Shown here: piece by piece, positions 1-7,406 of the stretch
Layout of the letters: every line of letters starts with the position of its first letter
Position numbering within the stretch: position 1 is the first letter of the stretch
NCBI GenBank assembly: GCA_012729405.1
Contig: JAAYDH010000116.1
Span: forward strand, 1-9,442
Length of the DNA stretch: 9,442 nt
Source of the DNA: Erysipelotrichaceae bacterium
Lineage (GTDB): Bacteria; Bacillota_I; Bacilli_A; RFN20; CAG-826
Direction of reading: 5' to 3'
Notes under the pieces: generated by a model
The model's database searches: none
What the model was told of the DNA's origin: nothing
What the model saw: the letters and a program-made list of their open reading frames with translations, nothing else
Position numbers and translations under genes: made by a program

Positions 1-1
1 A

Positions 2-70
2 GGAATTCTTTCTGAGGAATGTTCTCAAATCATCAAAGAGTATTTTAAAAAAAAGAGGAAAAGTAGATGA
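2..70 (+). CDS. C-terminal end of an upstream protein (partial)
   Basis: Frame 2 is open from the left edge to a TGA at 68-70 and reads as a short Lys/Arg-rich tail ending KKKRKSR. Its stop overlaps the ATG of the lipoprotein gene as ATGA (67-70). The same 4-nt junction recurs twice further along the window, which favours this frame as the true end of an upstream gene. Frame 3 is also open here, to about position 150, but it would overlap the lipoprotein gene by over 80 bases. Only about 22 residues are visible and I do not recognise the family. Confidence 0.45.
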   Translation, partial: GILSEECSQIIKEYFKKKRKSR

Positions 71-1005
71 ACAAAAAACTCTTATTGCTCTTAGCTGGTG
101 CTCTAATTTTGACCTCCTGCACGGGGGGACAAAAAACAGAGGACGATTATGAATATGAAGATCCGACAATTGAACAGGATGATATTTTTGATTACGAGAA
201 CAAAACTGATTTAGGTGATTGGTTGGCCGACACTTTCCTGCTCACTGAGCAATCGATAACCGGAGAAAATCTTGAAGGACTTCTATCGGTTCTTAATTCC
301 AACGATTTTTACGCGAACAAAGTTATCCATACCCAAATAAATCAAGTTTTATATCCTGATTCTGATGATGTAGACAACCCAGAATCAAGAACCGATGGAG
401 ATATCGACTATTCAATGGTTAATTCTTTGGTTAGAAACAACACTACTTACACAATTTCTGGTGCCTCGATCATTCATGATGAAAGGTGGGTTTATAACGA
501 AGAAGATCCTCCCCAATTAGACCACACTTCAATTGATGCGAGTGGAACCTATTTGCTCCAAAGATCACAAGAGGATAGCACATATGTTGAGGCTTTCGAT
601 TACGATGTTGAAACATACAACAGCAGCATTGAAAAAACCTACAACGCCTCTCAATATTTCTTAAAGACAAACCTTACTAGATCAAGTGAGATTGCCGAGC
701 ATCTTGTGAGTACCATTGACTATGTCAATTACCAAAACGAAGTACGCGCTCCTGCTAATCGTTTTACGGTGAGTTTTGAAGCTTTTTGCAACACTTCTTC
801 CACGGAAGTAGAAATTCGTTACCTCGCCCAAGCAAATCAAACCACGGAAGAGGGAGATGACTTTGAAGTTACCTATTTAATCGATATTCAGATTGATGAT
901 GGAATGATTTCCAGCTCCTCTTACCTCTACACCGAAATCGAAAAGGGTGATGATGATTATCTGCTTAGAAAAGTAGAAGACACGAGACAATATTTCATTC
1001 TCTAA
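67..1005 (+). CDS. Acidic lipoprotein of unknown function
   Basis: This 312-residue protein should be exported and anchored to the outer face of the membrane. It starts MNKK, has a hydrophobic stretch at residues 5-16, then a lipobox LTSC with Cys18 as the lipidated residue, so the mature protein is about 295 residues. Residues 22-50 are very rich in Asp, Glu and Tyr and look like a flexible linker. The rest alternates hydrophilic and beta-prone segments without transmembrane helices, suggesting one extracellular domain. Only one further Cys is visible, in FCN near residue 240. The start is supported by AGAGG at 54-58, 8 nt upstream, and by the ATGA overlap with the preceding frame. A terminator follows directly. 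I recognise no known substrate-binding or enzyme family, so the function is unassigned. The lipoprotein call is firm; a role in cell-envelope maintenance would be a guess. Confidence 0.85.
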   Translation: MNKKLLLLLAGALILTSCTGGQKTEDDYEYEDPTIEQDDIFDYENKTDLGDWLADTFLLTEQSITGENLEGLLSVLNSNDFYANKVIHTQINQVLYPDSDDVDNPESRTDGDIDYSMVNSLVRNNTTYTISGASIIHDERWVYNEEDPPQLDHTSIDASGTYLLQRSQEDSTYVEAFDYDVETYNSSIEKTYNASQYFLKTNLTRSSEIAEHLVSTIDYVNYQNEVRAPANRFTVSFEAFCNTSSTEVEIRYLAQANQTTEEGDDFEVTYLIDIQIDDGMISSSSYLYTEIEKGDDDYLLRKVEDTRQYFIL

Positions 1006-1023
1006 ATTACTTTGTTGATGAAT

Positions 1024-1051
1024 AAACTTGGATTTATGTCCAAGTTTTTTT
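1024..1051 (+). terminator. Rho-independent terminator after the lipoprotein gene
   Basis: A perfect 9-bp stem (1024-1032 AAACTTGGA with 1039-1047 TCCAAGTTT) has a 6-nt loop. The stem's closing T bases run into a seven-T tract at 1045-1051. It lies 18 bases after the lipoprotein stop and ends 15 bases before the ATPase start, so it also lies inside the presumed promoter of the next operon. As a DNA palindrome it could alternatively be an operator. Confidence 0.85.
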
Positions 1052-1056
1052 ATTAT
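1028..1056 (+). promoter_or_regulatory. Possible promoter of the ATPase-psuG operon
   Basis: TATTAT at 1051-1056 is a good -10 hexamer, and TATAGT at 1054-1059 is an overlapping alternative. A weak -35, TTGGAT (1028-1033), lies 17 bp upstream of TATTAT and inside the terminator stem. Transcription would begin at about 1063-1067, at or next to the ATPase ATG, giving a leaderless or nearly leaderless message. This is inferred from hexamer matches only; read-through from the lipoprotein transcript is the alternative. Confidence 0.35.
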
Positions 1057-1066
1057 AGTTGTAAGT

Positions 1067-3574
1067 ATGATTACTTACCGAGATTCAAAAAATACGACCA
1101 TTGAGCGTTTTAATCCATCTATTGATGGGGGTCTTTCATCCCAGCAAGTCGCGAGTCGTTTCAAAGACAAACTATTCAATAAGACGAAAGCGGCGATTGG
1201 TAAAAGCTATACTCAAATTTTCTTTGATAACGTTTTCAGCTTCTTTAACATCGTTTTATTTGGCATAGCTGGTTTAATGATTTGGGCCGGGGCGTATTTA
1301 AGTCTTTTCTTCCTTTTGGTCCTCATTCCAAATATCCTTATTGGTTTATATCAAGATATAAAAGCTCGTGTTTTAATGGGTCGTTTGCGATTGATTACGC
1401 AACCTAAAGCAATCGTCATTAGAGACGGCAAGAAACAAGTCATTAACACAAGAGACATTGTTTTAGATGACATTATTGTATTAGCTCGCGATTCGCAAAT
1501 CAGCGCGGACTGCATTTTGCTCGATCAAACTTTAATCGTTAATGAGTCGATGTTGACTGGAGAGCCTCGCGATGTGACTAAACAGCCAGGAGACACCCTC
1601 TTTTCAGGTTCTTACGTTGTTAGCGGACAAGCTAATGCTAAGGTCGAGAAAATCGGCAAAGATAGTTATATTGAAGGGTTACAACAAGCCGCAAATAAAT
1701 TCCGCCGCTCTCCTTCTCAAATCCTTCGCTCTCTAAGAAGACTATTTATTGTTATCGGATCTCTTGTGATTACAATCGGCTCACTAACCGTTTTGGCGTA
1801 CTACTTGTTTGGCCAATTCAGCACAATACAGGATGCAAAAAATTCCATTAACCCAATAGCTGGATCAATGGTATCAATGATTCCTTCAGGACTCTACCTT
1901 TTAACATCGGTCGCTCTAGCGGTCGGTGTTATTGCTCTAGCAAAAAAGAAAGCCCAAGTTCAGGACTTCTATTCAGTTGAAATGCTCGCAAGGACAAATA
2001 TTCTTTGTATCGACAAAACCGGAACCATTACCGATGGTACGATGAATGTTAAAGCCGTTCTCCCACTTGGAGCGAGAGATAAAGAGGAGATTGCTCAAAT
2101 TGTCTCAAATATCCTCGCAGCAACGATGGATGACAATCCGACAGCCAAGGCTTTAAAAGCCTATTTTAAATATGAACTTTCAGCCGGAGTAATTGAAACT
2201 TTGCCCTTCAATAGTGAAAATAAATATTCCGCCGCTTCATTTAAGGGTGGAAAAACATATGTAATTGGTGCCATTGAGTTTCTCGATTTAACCAATAAAA
2301 AAGCAGTCATGTCCAAAGCAGAAGAACACACCTCGCTCGGCTATCGAGTTTTGGTAGTAGGCGAGACACCCTCCTCTATTCAAAACTCAAAGATTCCTGG
2401 TTCTTTAACCCCCATCGCTCTTGTCGTTTTACAAGACCGAATTCGTCCAAGCGCTATTGAAACATTCAAATGGTTTAAAGAAAACAATGTAGTTATCAAA
2501 GTTATTTCCGGAGACAGTGCCTCCACCACCAGCGAAATTGCTCGCCAGGTTGGAATCCCAGAAGCAGAAAACTATATTTCTCTTGAAAACATGACACTTG
2601 AGAACGTAAGAGAAGTAGCGAGTCATTACACTGTTTTTGGGCGCGTTACCCCAGAGCAAAAGGAAGTTATTATCGAAACCCTTAAAGAAAACAAAAACAC
2701 CGTTGCCATGACTGGTGATGGAGTTAATGATGTTCTTGCCCTTAAACGCGCGGATTGCTCGATAGCAATGGCATCAGGAACCGACGCAGCGCGGAATGTG
2801 TCTCACATCGTGCTATTGAATTCTGATTTCTCGGTCTTGCCAGACGTTGTCGCCGAAGGTAGAAGGGTTATCAACAATCTCCAAAGGACGGCTTCGTTAT
2901 TCCTTGTCAAAACTTGTTTTGCAGTCTTTTTCTCAGTGGTTTTCTTGTTAACATCAGTGATAATGCAAAACGGAGAAATTGTATATCCCTTCATTACTAA
3001 CTTTATGTACATTTGGGAGATTCTTTCAATTGGCATTGCGGCCTTCTTTTTGTCGCTTCAAAAAAGCAAGGGAATCATTGAGGGATCATTCATTAAAAAC
3101 GTTCTTAAAAAAGCCATCCCGGCAGCAGTATCGATCATTGTTCCGGTTGGTATTGTTTATCTGCTTTTGATTTTCCAAAACCTTGGCATGGCAACAGGAG
3201 TTCCGTTTGATTTTGATTATGATGCGGGCATTTATCTCGCCACCTCTTCAACAGCGAACGCAATGGCAATAATTATCTATACGATAATGAGTCTAGTAGT
3301 CTTGTTCCAAGTATGCTCACCGTTTGACAAGTTTAGAAAAATTGTTTTCTCGGTTATTTCTCTTCTTGTGGTGGGATGTTTGGTTGGAATAGGCATTTAC
3401 GACTACGCAACACAAAGCGTTGACCTAATTTTCAAGATTGATTTCTTGTCGCTCACGGGAACCAACTATTTTACAATAGGGTTGTTAATTTTGTTATCAG
3501 CTAGTATATATTTAATTTCGATTAATTTTGCGAAGCAATGGAAGGAAGCTGAAAAAGATGATCAAGATCAATGA
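1067..3574 (+). CDS. P-type cation-transporting ATPase (CtpE-like)
   Basis: This 835-residue integral membrane pump uses ATP, through an aspartyl-phosphate intermediate, to move a cation across the cytoplasmic membrane. In order it shows two N-terminal helices (about 50-100), an actuator domain with TGE at 164-166, two helices with the M4 motif PSGL at 273-276, the phosphorylated Asp316 in DKTGT, and a short nucleotide domain. The hinge TGDGVND is at 549-555, and about six C-terminal helices run from about residue 605 to the end. The compact nucleotide domain and the long conserved stretch before DKTGT resemble the CtpE branch, whose mycobacterial member is linked to calcium. Where calcium pumps usually carry Glu in the M4 PEGL motif this protein has Ser, so the ion is not assigned. 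I chose ATG 1067 because the in-frame TTG at 1028 lies inside the terminator. No Shine-Dalgarno sequence precedes ATG 1067. The 3' end overlaps psuG by 17 nt. Confidence 0.92.
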   Translation: MITYRDSKNTTIERFNPSIDGGLSSQQVASRFKDKLFNKTKAAIGKSYTQIFFDNVFSFFNIVLFGIAGLMIWAGAYLSLFFLLVLIPNILIGLYQDIKARVLMGRLRLITQPKAIVIRDGKKQVINTRDIVLDDIIVLARDSQISADCILLDQTLIVNESMLTGEPRDVTKQPGDTLFSGSYVVSGQANAKVEKIGKDSYIEGLQQAANKFRRSPSQILRSLRRLFIVIGSLVITIGSLTVLAYYLFGQFSTIQDAKNSINPIAGSMVSMIPSGLYLLTSVALAVGVIALAKKKAQVQDFYSVEMLARTNILCIDKTGTITDGTMNVKAVLPLGARDKEEIAQIVSNILAATMDDNPTAKALKAYFKYELSAGVIETLPFNSENKYSAASFKGGKTYVIGAIEFLDLTNKKAVMSKAEEHTSLGYRVLVVGETPSSIQNSKIPGSLTPIALVVLQDRIRPSAIETFKWFKENNVVIKVISGDSASTTSEIARQVGIPEAENYISLENMTLENVREVASHYTVFGRVTPEQKEVIIETLKENKNTVAMTGDGVNDVLALKRADCSIAMASGTDAARNVSHIVLLNSDFSVLPDVVAEGRRVINNLQRTASLFLVKTCFAVFFSVVFLLTSVIMQNGEIVYPFITNFMYIWEILSIGIAAFFLSLQKSKGIIEGSFIKNVLKKAIPAAVSIIVPVGIVYLLLIFQNLGMATGVPFDFDYDAGIYLATSSTANAMAIIIYTIMSLVVLFQVCSPFDKFRKIVFSVISLLVVGCLVGIGIYDYATQSVDLIFKIDFLSLTGTNYFTIGLLILLSASIYLISINFAKQWKEAEKDDQDQ
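3543..3548 (+). promoter_or_regulatory. Ribosome binding site that fixes the psuG start
   Basis: AGGAAG lies 9 nt before the ATG at 3558 and inside the last codons of the ATPase gene. It favours that ATG over the in-frame TTG at 3528, which has no purine-rich site at a usable distance. The position implies translational coupling with the ATPase. Confidence 0.65.
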
Positions 3575-4463
3575 TGAAGTGAAGAAAGCTTTAGAAAAAG
3601 GTAAACCAGTTGTCGCCCTTGAAAGCACAATTATTTCCCACGGAATGCCCTACCCAAAGAACGTAAAAACCGCTCTCGAAGTTGAGCAAGCGATTCGTGA
3701 ACACGGAGCGATTCCGGCAACAATTGGAATTATCAATGGAGTCGCAGTTGTTGGTATGACTTCTGATGAGATTGAGCAATTTGGAAAGCGACAAGAAATC
3801 GTTAAGGTTTCTCGCCGTGATTTGCCGGTTGTCTACGCGAAGAAAATGTGGGCCGCAACTACTGTTGCAGCCACGATGATAATCGCCAGTCAAGTAGGCA
3901 TTGAAGTGTTTGTAACCGGTGGTATTGGTGGTGTTCACCGACATGCAACTGAAACAATGGATATTTCAGCCGATTTACAAGAACTAGCCAAGACCAACGT
4001 AACAGTTGTTTGCGCTGGCGCAAAAGCGATATTGGATTTGCCGTTGACCCTTGAATATTTAGAAACTATGGGCGTTCCCGTTCTCGGGTTTAAAACCAAA
4101 GAATTACCTGCGTTTTACACCCCTCATTCTGGTCTACCGGTTGATTATCAACTAGATAGTTATAAAGAAGCCGCCGAAGTCATTTACCACAAACGTCAAA
4201 ACCGTCTTGATGGCGGAATTTTAATTACTAATCCAATTCCTGAAAAATACGCAATGGATTCAAAAGTAATTAATCACGCAATTCAGAAAGCTCTTGGTGA
4301 AGCCGAGCAACTCGGAATAAAAGGCAAAGAAGTAACGCCCTTCCTACTCAAAAAAATTGTTGAATTAACCGGAGGAGACTCTTTAGAGTCCAACATCCAT
4401 CTTGTTATCAACAACGCAATTGTTGGAGCTGAGATTAGCAAGGAGTATGCACTCTTAAAATGA
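3558..4463 (+). CDS. psuG: Pseudouridine-5'-phosphate glycosidase
   Basis: This cytoplasmic enzyme (301 residues, normal family length) cleaves the C-C glycosidic bond of pseudouridine 5'-phosphate, giving uracil and ribose 5-phosphate. The family hallmarks are all present: ALEST with Glu22, the SHGMPYP segment, VSRRDLP near 84-90, TGGIGGVHR at 120-128, and Asp139, which matches the metal-binding Asp of the E. coli enzyme. Lys156 in CAGAK matches the Schiff-base lysine, and NPIP and the C-terminal TGG.SL.SN motif are also there, so the enzyme should be active. The ATG at 3558 gives the expected N-terminus just before the first strand. It overlaps the ATPase by 17 nt and the downstream regulator by ATGA. 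The usual partner, pseudouridine kinase PsuK, and a nucleoside transporter are not in this window, so the source of the phosphorylated substrate must be elsewhere. Confidence 0.96.
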   Translation: MIKINDEVKKALEKGKPVVALESTIISHGMPYPKNVKTALEVEQAIREHGAIPATIGIINGVAVVGMTSDEIEQFGKRQEIVKVSRRDLPVVYAKKMWAATTVAATMIIASQVGIEVFVTGGIGGVHRHATETMDISADLQELAKTNVTVVCAGAKAILDLPLTLEYLETMGVPVLGFKTKELPAFYTPHSGLPVDYQLDSYKEAAEVIYHKRQNRLDGGILITNPIPEKYAMDSKVINHAIQKALGEAEQLGIKGKEVTPFLLKKIVELTGGDSLESNIHLVINNAIVGAEISKEYALLK

Positions 4464-5011
4464 AAACAGAACATCGCTTGGCGGAAACCTTAAAATCATT
4501 GATGTCTGAAGTCCCGTTGGACTCCATTTCAGTGACCATGCTTTCGGAACGATGCAAAATTAATCGTCAAACTTTTTATTACCACTTCCACGACATATAC
4601 GATCTCTTAACTCTTGTTTTTTTAGACGAGAGCATTCCTAAGGCCGAAGAGGCCACCAACATAAAAAAGTTGGTTAAAATAATTTACGCATACTATACAT
4701 CTAATAAGAACTTTATTGATGCCACCCTCTCATCAGCAGGAAAGGAACTCTTTCAGGAATTCATCTACAACATTTGTTATCAGAACATACTGAGATTTAT
4801 TGAAGAAATTATTGAGAGTAAGAAACTTAAGCCAAATGATCGAAAAACCATCGCTCGTTTTTACGCTCTTGCTTACTCAAATTCGATTGTATATTACCTA
4901 TCAACATACAAGACAAAATCACTCGAAGGTTTGATGAATTGCTTCTGCTTTGAAGATGAAGATAATTTGAAAAAAGCAGTGCGTAACTTCGCTAAAATAA
5001 GGAGAAAATGA
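4460..5011 (+). CDS. TetR-family transcriptional regulator (DhaS-like)
   Basis: This 183-residue DNA-binding protein has an N-terminal TetR-type helix-turn-helix at about residues 23-50. It contains SVTMLSERCKINRQTFYYHF followed by DIYDLL, the pattern of the Firmicutes TetR subgroup that includes DhaS, the regulator of dihydroxyacetone kinase. The rest (about 60-183) is helical and matches the usual all-helical C-terminal dimerisation and sensing region; its ligand cannot be read from sequence. The gene starts in the ATGA shared with the psuG stop, with AAGGAG at 4440-4445, a rather long 14 nt upstream. It ends one base before the dehydrogenase start. Sitting inside the operon, it probably regulates the operon and perhaps senses an aldehyde, alcohol or nucleoside product (inference). 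The only clear palindrome near the operon start is the terminator stem at 1024-1047. Confidence 0.9.
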   Translation: MKTEHRLAETLKSLMSEVPLDSISVTMLSERCKINRQTFYYHFHDIYDLLTLVFLDESIPKAEEATNIKKLVKIIYAYYTSNKNFIDATLSSAGKELFQEFIYNICYQNILRFIEEIIESKKLKPNDRKTIARFYALAYSNSIVYYLSTYKTKSLEGLMNCFCFEDEDNLKKAVRNFAKIRRK

Positions 5012-5012
5012 C

Positions 5013-6200
5013 ATGAATGATTTTAATTTTGATATTAAGACAGAACTCTATTTTGGCAAGGGTAAAGCCCGACTGGTGGGTGAGATACTTCACACTAAAA
5101 ATGCAAAAAAAGTAATCATTATTTTAGGTCAATCTTCAGTCAGAAAAAGCGGCTTGCTAGACCTCGTAATTACATCCTTAAAAGCTTTCAATATCGAATA
5201 TCGAATCTTGGAAGGCGTTAGACCAAACCCAACAGTTGACCTAGTCTATAAAGGTCTTGAAATAGCTCGTGAATTTAACCCGGATTTTCTTTTACCGATT
5301 GGTGGCGGCTCAGTTATCGATACCGCAAAATTAATTGCTGTAGGTTATTATTACGATGGAGATTGTTTTGATTTTAATCGCCACACTGCTAGACCGACAA
5401 AAGGTTTGCCCATTGGTGTCATTCTCACCATTTCTGCATCGGGCAGTGAAATGTCAACCTCTTGTGTCATTCAAGACGATAGAAGTTTTTATAAATCCGG
5501 TTTTAACTCTCATCATGTTCGACCTGTATTTGTAATTGAAGATCCTGAACTAACATATTCTGTGAGCCCAACTCAAACCGCCTACGGGATTGTGGATATT
5601 ATTATGCACACACTTGAGAGATATCTTTCTCCGTCAATCGAATTTGAAATCGCAGACGGATTAGCTGAAGGATTGTTGCGCAAAATTATTGATGCGGGGC
5701 GAAGAGCAATGCAAAACCCTCAGGATTATGAAGCGCGCGGCGCTTTGATGCTTGCGTCTTCCTTATCACATAACGGACTCACCAGTATTGGTAAGCAATA
5801 CGGAATGCCTATTCACCAGCTAGAGCATGCTCTGAGTGGTGTCTACCCGCATGTTGCTCACGCAGCAGGACTCGCTCTTCTTTTTCCTGCTTGGGCAAAA
5901 GTATATTTGCAATATGACATCGAGAAGTTTGATCAACTGGCAAGGAACGTGTTTGATTCACATCTTCCGAACAAACTTGAAAACGCTAAGAAGGGTGTGG
6001 CAATATTAGAAGACTATTTCGACTTCCTTTGCATGCCAAAATCTTATAAAGATTTAGACATAAAAAACGCGGATATTGATTTATTAGTGAAGAAGTTTTC
6101 CAATGGTGGTACACGGATTGTTGGCCATCACACAAAACCAATCGATCAAGAAGTGGCTCGAGTAATCTACTCAAGTTGCCTCAAGAAAGGACTTTTATGA
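5013..6200 (+). CDS. Iron-containing alcohol dehydrogenase (butanol dehydrogenase type)
   Basis: This 395-residue cytoplasmic oxidoreductase of the group III metal-dependent family interconverts small aldehydes and alcohols with NAD(P)H. The N-terminal dinucleotide-binding half carries GGGSVIDTAK from residue 97, the cofactor-phosphate motif. The C-terminal helical half carries the metal ligands Asp195 and His199 (DIIMH), His268 (HQLEH) and His283, which line up with those of E. coli YqhD and FucO. All four are intact. The length, the HQLEHALSG segment and the spacing place it with BdhA/YqhD-type enzymes, which usually prefer NADPH; the cofactor is not proven here. The usual HGAGLA after the last ligand reads HAAGLA. 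AAGGAG at 4999-5004 lies 8 nt before the ATG, the best ribosome site in the window, so this may be the most strongly translated gene. It overlaps the next gene by ATGA. The physiological substrate is unknown; aldehyde detoxification or fermentation are the usual roles. Confidence 0.94.
   Translation: MNDFNFDIKTELYFGKGKARLVGEILHTKNAKKVIIILGQSSVRKSGLLDLVITSLKAFNIEYRILEGVRPNPTVDLVYKGLEIAREFNPDFLLPIGGGSVIDTAKLIAVGYYYDGDCFDFNRHTARPTKGLPIGVILTISASGSEMSTSCVIQDDRSFYKSGFNSHHVRPVFVIEDPELTYSVSPTQTAYGIVDIIMHTLERYLSPSIEFEIADGLAEGLLRKIIDAGRRAMQNPQDYEARGALMLASSLSHNGLTSIGKQYGMPIHQLEHALSGVYPHVAHAAGLALLFPAWAKVYLQYDIEKFDQLARNVFDSHLPNKLENAKKGVAILEDYFDFLCMPKSYKDLDIKNADIDLLVKKFSNGGTRIVGHHTKPIDQEVARVIYSSCLKKGLL
6186..6191 (+). 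promoter_or_regulatory. Ribosome binding site that fixes the start at 6197
   Basis: AAAGGA lies 5 nt before the ATG at 6197, inside the last codons of the dehydrogenase. It supports this ATG, which overlaps the dehydrogenase stop as ATGA, over the in-frame TTG at 6176. Confidence 0.55.
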
Positions 6201-7360
6201 AAAAAGAAGATATTAGTGGATTATCAGTGTGGATCGCCATTCTTGGCGGCATTGCTGTTTATTTTTACTTTGTGATTCGTCCGCACGGAACCATCCAAAC
6301 CTCATACGTTTTTGGTGCAACCAATTGGTTTGTGTATGTTCTATTTTTCTTCGCTGCAATCATTGTAGGTGTCATATTTAATGCGATATTGTTTGAGTTA
6401 GCTCACGCGGCAGGAGCAAAGGCTGGACGTTATGAGATTGTGTCAATCAACATCCTTGGTTTTATGTTCTTTAAAGACCAAGGGAAGACTAAATTCCATA
6501 TGGCCCGTTTTGACGGACTGACTGGTGAGACAAAAATATTACCAAAGAAAAATGCTAAAAAAGAACCAAATCCTTCCGCGTTTCTTCTTTTCGGTTCCTT
6601 GTTCTACGGGCTTGAAATTGTTTTAGTTCTCTTTGCATACTTATTGATTACATCCGTTCAAAACACAAATACCTTTGCGGTTGATTGGGCCTACTTTATT
6701 TTGACAATCGGAGTTGTTGGAGGAGCAATTTTGTTCTATAACATCGTTCCTCTTCGCCTTGATTCATTGAATGATGGTTATCGCTTAAGACTCGTTGGGT
6801 CTCGAAAAAACCGCCACGCATTCAACCAAATGCTTTATACCGAAGTCACTGGTCAGATTTCCAACGAACTTGAAGAAAAGGCATTTAAGGAAACGAAAGA
6901 TTCAAATTTCTCAGCAGACATCAACCTCAACAAGGCTTACGTTTTGATGAGTGAGGAAAAATTCGGTGAAGCGGAGAGCATTTTTAAAGAGATTATCGAT
7001 AACAAAAAATCATCCAATAAAATCGTTGCAACCGCAGAAAATCAAATCATTTATATCAACATGTTAACGAAGCCATTTGAAGAGGTTGAAGCCTATTGCG
7101 GATCAAATGTCTCAATGGACAAAAAAAGAGAGTTGGCTTCAGATAAATCTTTGGGTTCGATCAGAACCTATATCCTTATTGCAGGAATTGTTGATAAATC
7201 CCACTACGAATGTCTAAGAGCTTTAGAGGCATCTAGGAAATCATATAGCCGAGTTCCCGATCCTCGCAAACCTTTAGAAAAGGCCTTGTTTAATAAGGCC
7301 TTAGAAAAGGTCATAATAGCCCACCCCAGTTGGGAAGAGCTAAAATCATTTATTCTTTAA
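6197..7360 (+). CDS. Degenerate M50 (site-2 protease-like) membrane protein with TPR-like tail
   Basis: This 387-residue membrane protein has helices at about residues 9-28, 44-66, 127-154 and 164-187, then a soluble C-terminal half. The second helix ends NAILFELAHAAGAKAG, followed by a stretch ending in NILGF; this is the layout of Gram-positive M50 metallopeptidases (HELGHaiaAk). The first zinc-binding His is Phe66 here (TTT), leaving FELAH with Glu67 and His70. The fourth helix is followed by NDG at 192-194, which corresponds to the Asp-containing motif of the family's active site. The missing His predicts no, or altered, protease activity. Residues of about 240-295 (KAYVLMSEEKFGEAESIFKE and after) look like one or two TPR-type helical hairpins. 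It is the last gene of the operon and runs into a terminator. The family assignment rests on motif layout, not a search; an unrelated four-helix membrane protein is the alternative. Its role is unknown. Confidence 0.7.
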   Translation: MKKEDISGLSVWIAILGGIAVYFYFVIRPHGTIQTSYVFGATNWFVYVLFFFAAIIVGVIFNAILFELAHAAGAKAGRYEIVSINILGFMFFKDQGKTKFHMARFDGLTGETKILPKKNAKKEPNPSAFLLFGSLFYGLEIVLVLFAYLLITSVQNTNTFAVDWAYFILTIGVVGGAILFYNIVPLRLDSLNDGYRLRLVGSRKNRHAFNQMLYTEVTGQISNELEEKAFKETKDSNFSADINLNKAYVLMSEEKFGEAESIFKEIIDNKKSSNKIVATAENQIIYINMLTKPFEEVEAYCGSNVSMDKKRELASDKSLGSIRTYILIAGIVDKSHYECLRALEASRKSYSRVPDPRKPLEKALFNKALEKVIIAHPSWEELKSFIL

Positions 7361-7367
7361 ATGAAAT

Positions 7368-7399
7368 AAAAACCCTTAGATTCCTAAGGGCCTTTTTTT
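7368..7399. terminator. Bidirectional terminator between convergent genes
   Basis: A 7-bp stem CCCTTAG/CTAAGGG (7373-7379 with 7384-7390) has a 4-nt loop. On the plus strand it is followed after CC by seven T (7393-7399). On the minus strand the five A at 7368-7372 become a T run directly after the stem. It lies 12 nt after the membrane-protein stop and 16 nt beyond the stem from the nuclease stop, so it serves both transcripts. Confidence 0.85.
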
Positions 7400-7406
7400 A
7401 ACTAGA

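Noticed and set aside
1028..1066. TTG start for the ATPase, adding 13 residues
   Set aside because: It lies inside the terminator stem, has no ribosome site, and the added residues do not resemble the family's N-terminus; ATG 1067 is preferred.
3528..3557. TTG start for psuG, adding 10 residues
   Set aside because: The ATG at 3558 has AGGAAG at a good distance and gives the expected PsuG N-terminus.
470..4474. Minus-strand open frames of 62-117 codons opposite the lipoprotein, ATPase and psuG genes
   Set aside because: They lie wholly within well-supported plus-strand genes, lack ribosome sites and encode no recognisable protein.
1067..7360. A defence system or toxin-antitoxin module in the operon
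   Set aside because: All five products fit transport, metabolism, regulation or membrane families; no nuclease, NTPase sensor, toxin or antitoxin signature is present.
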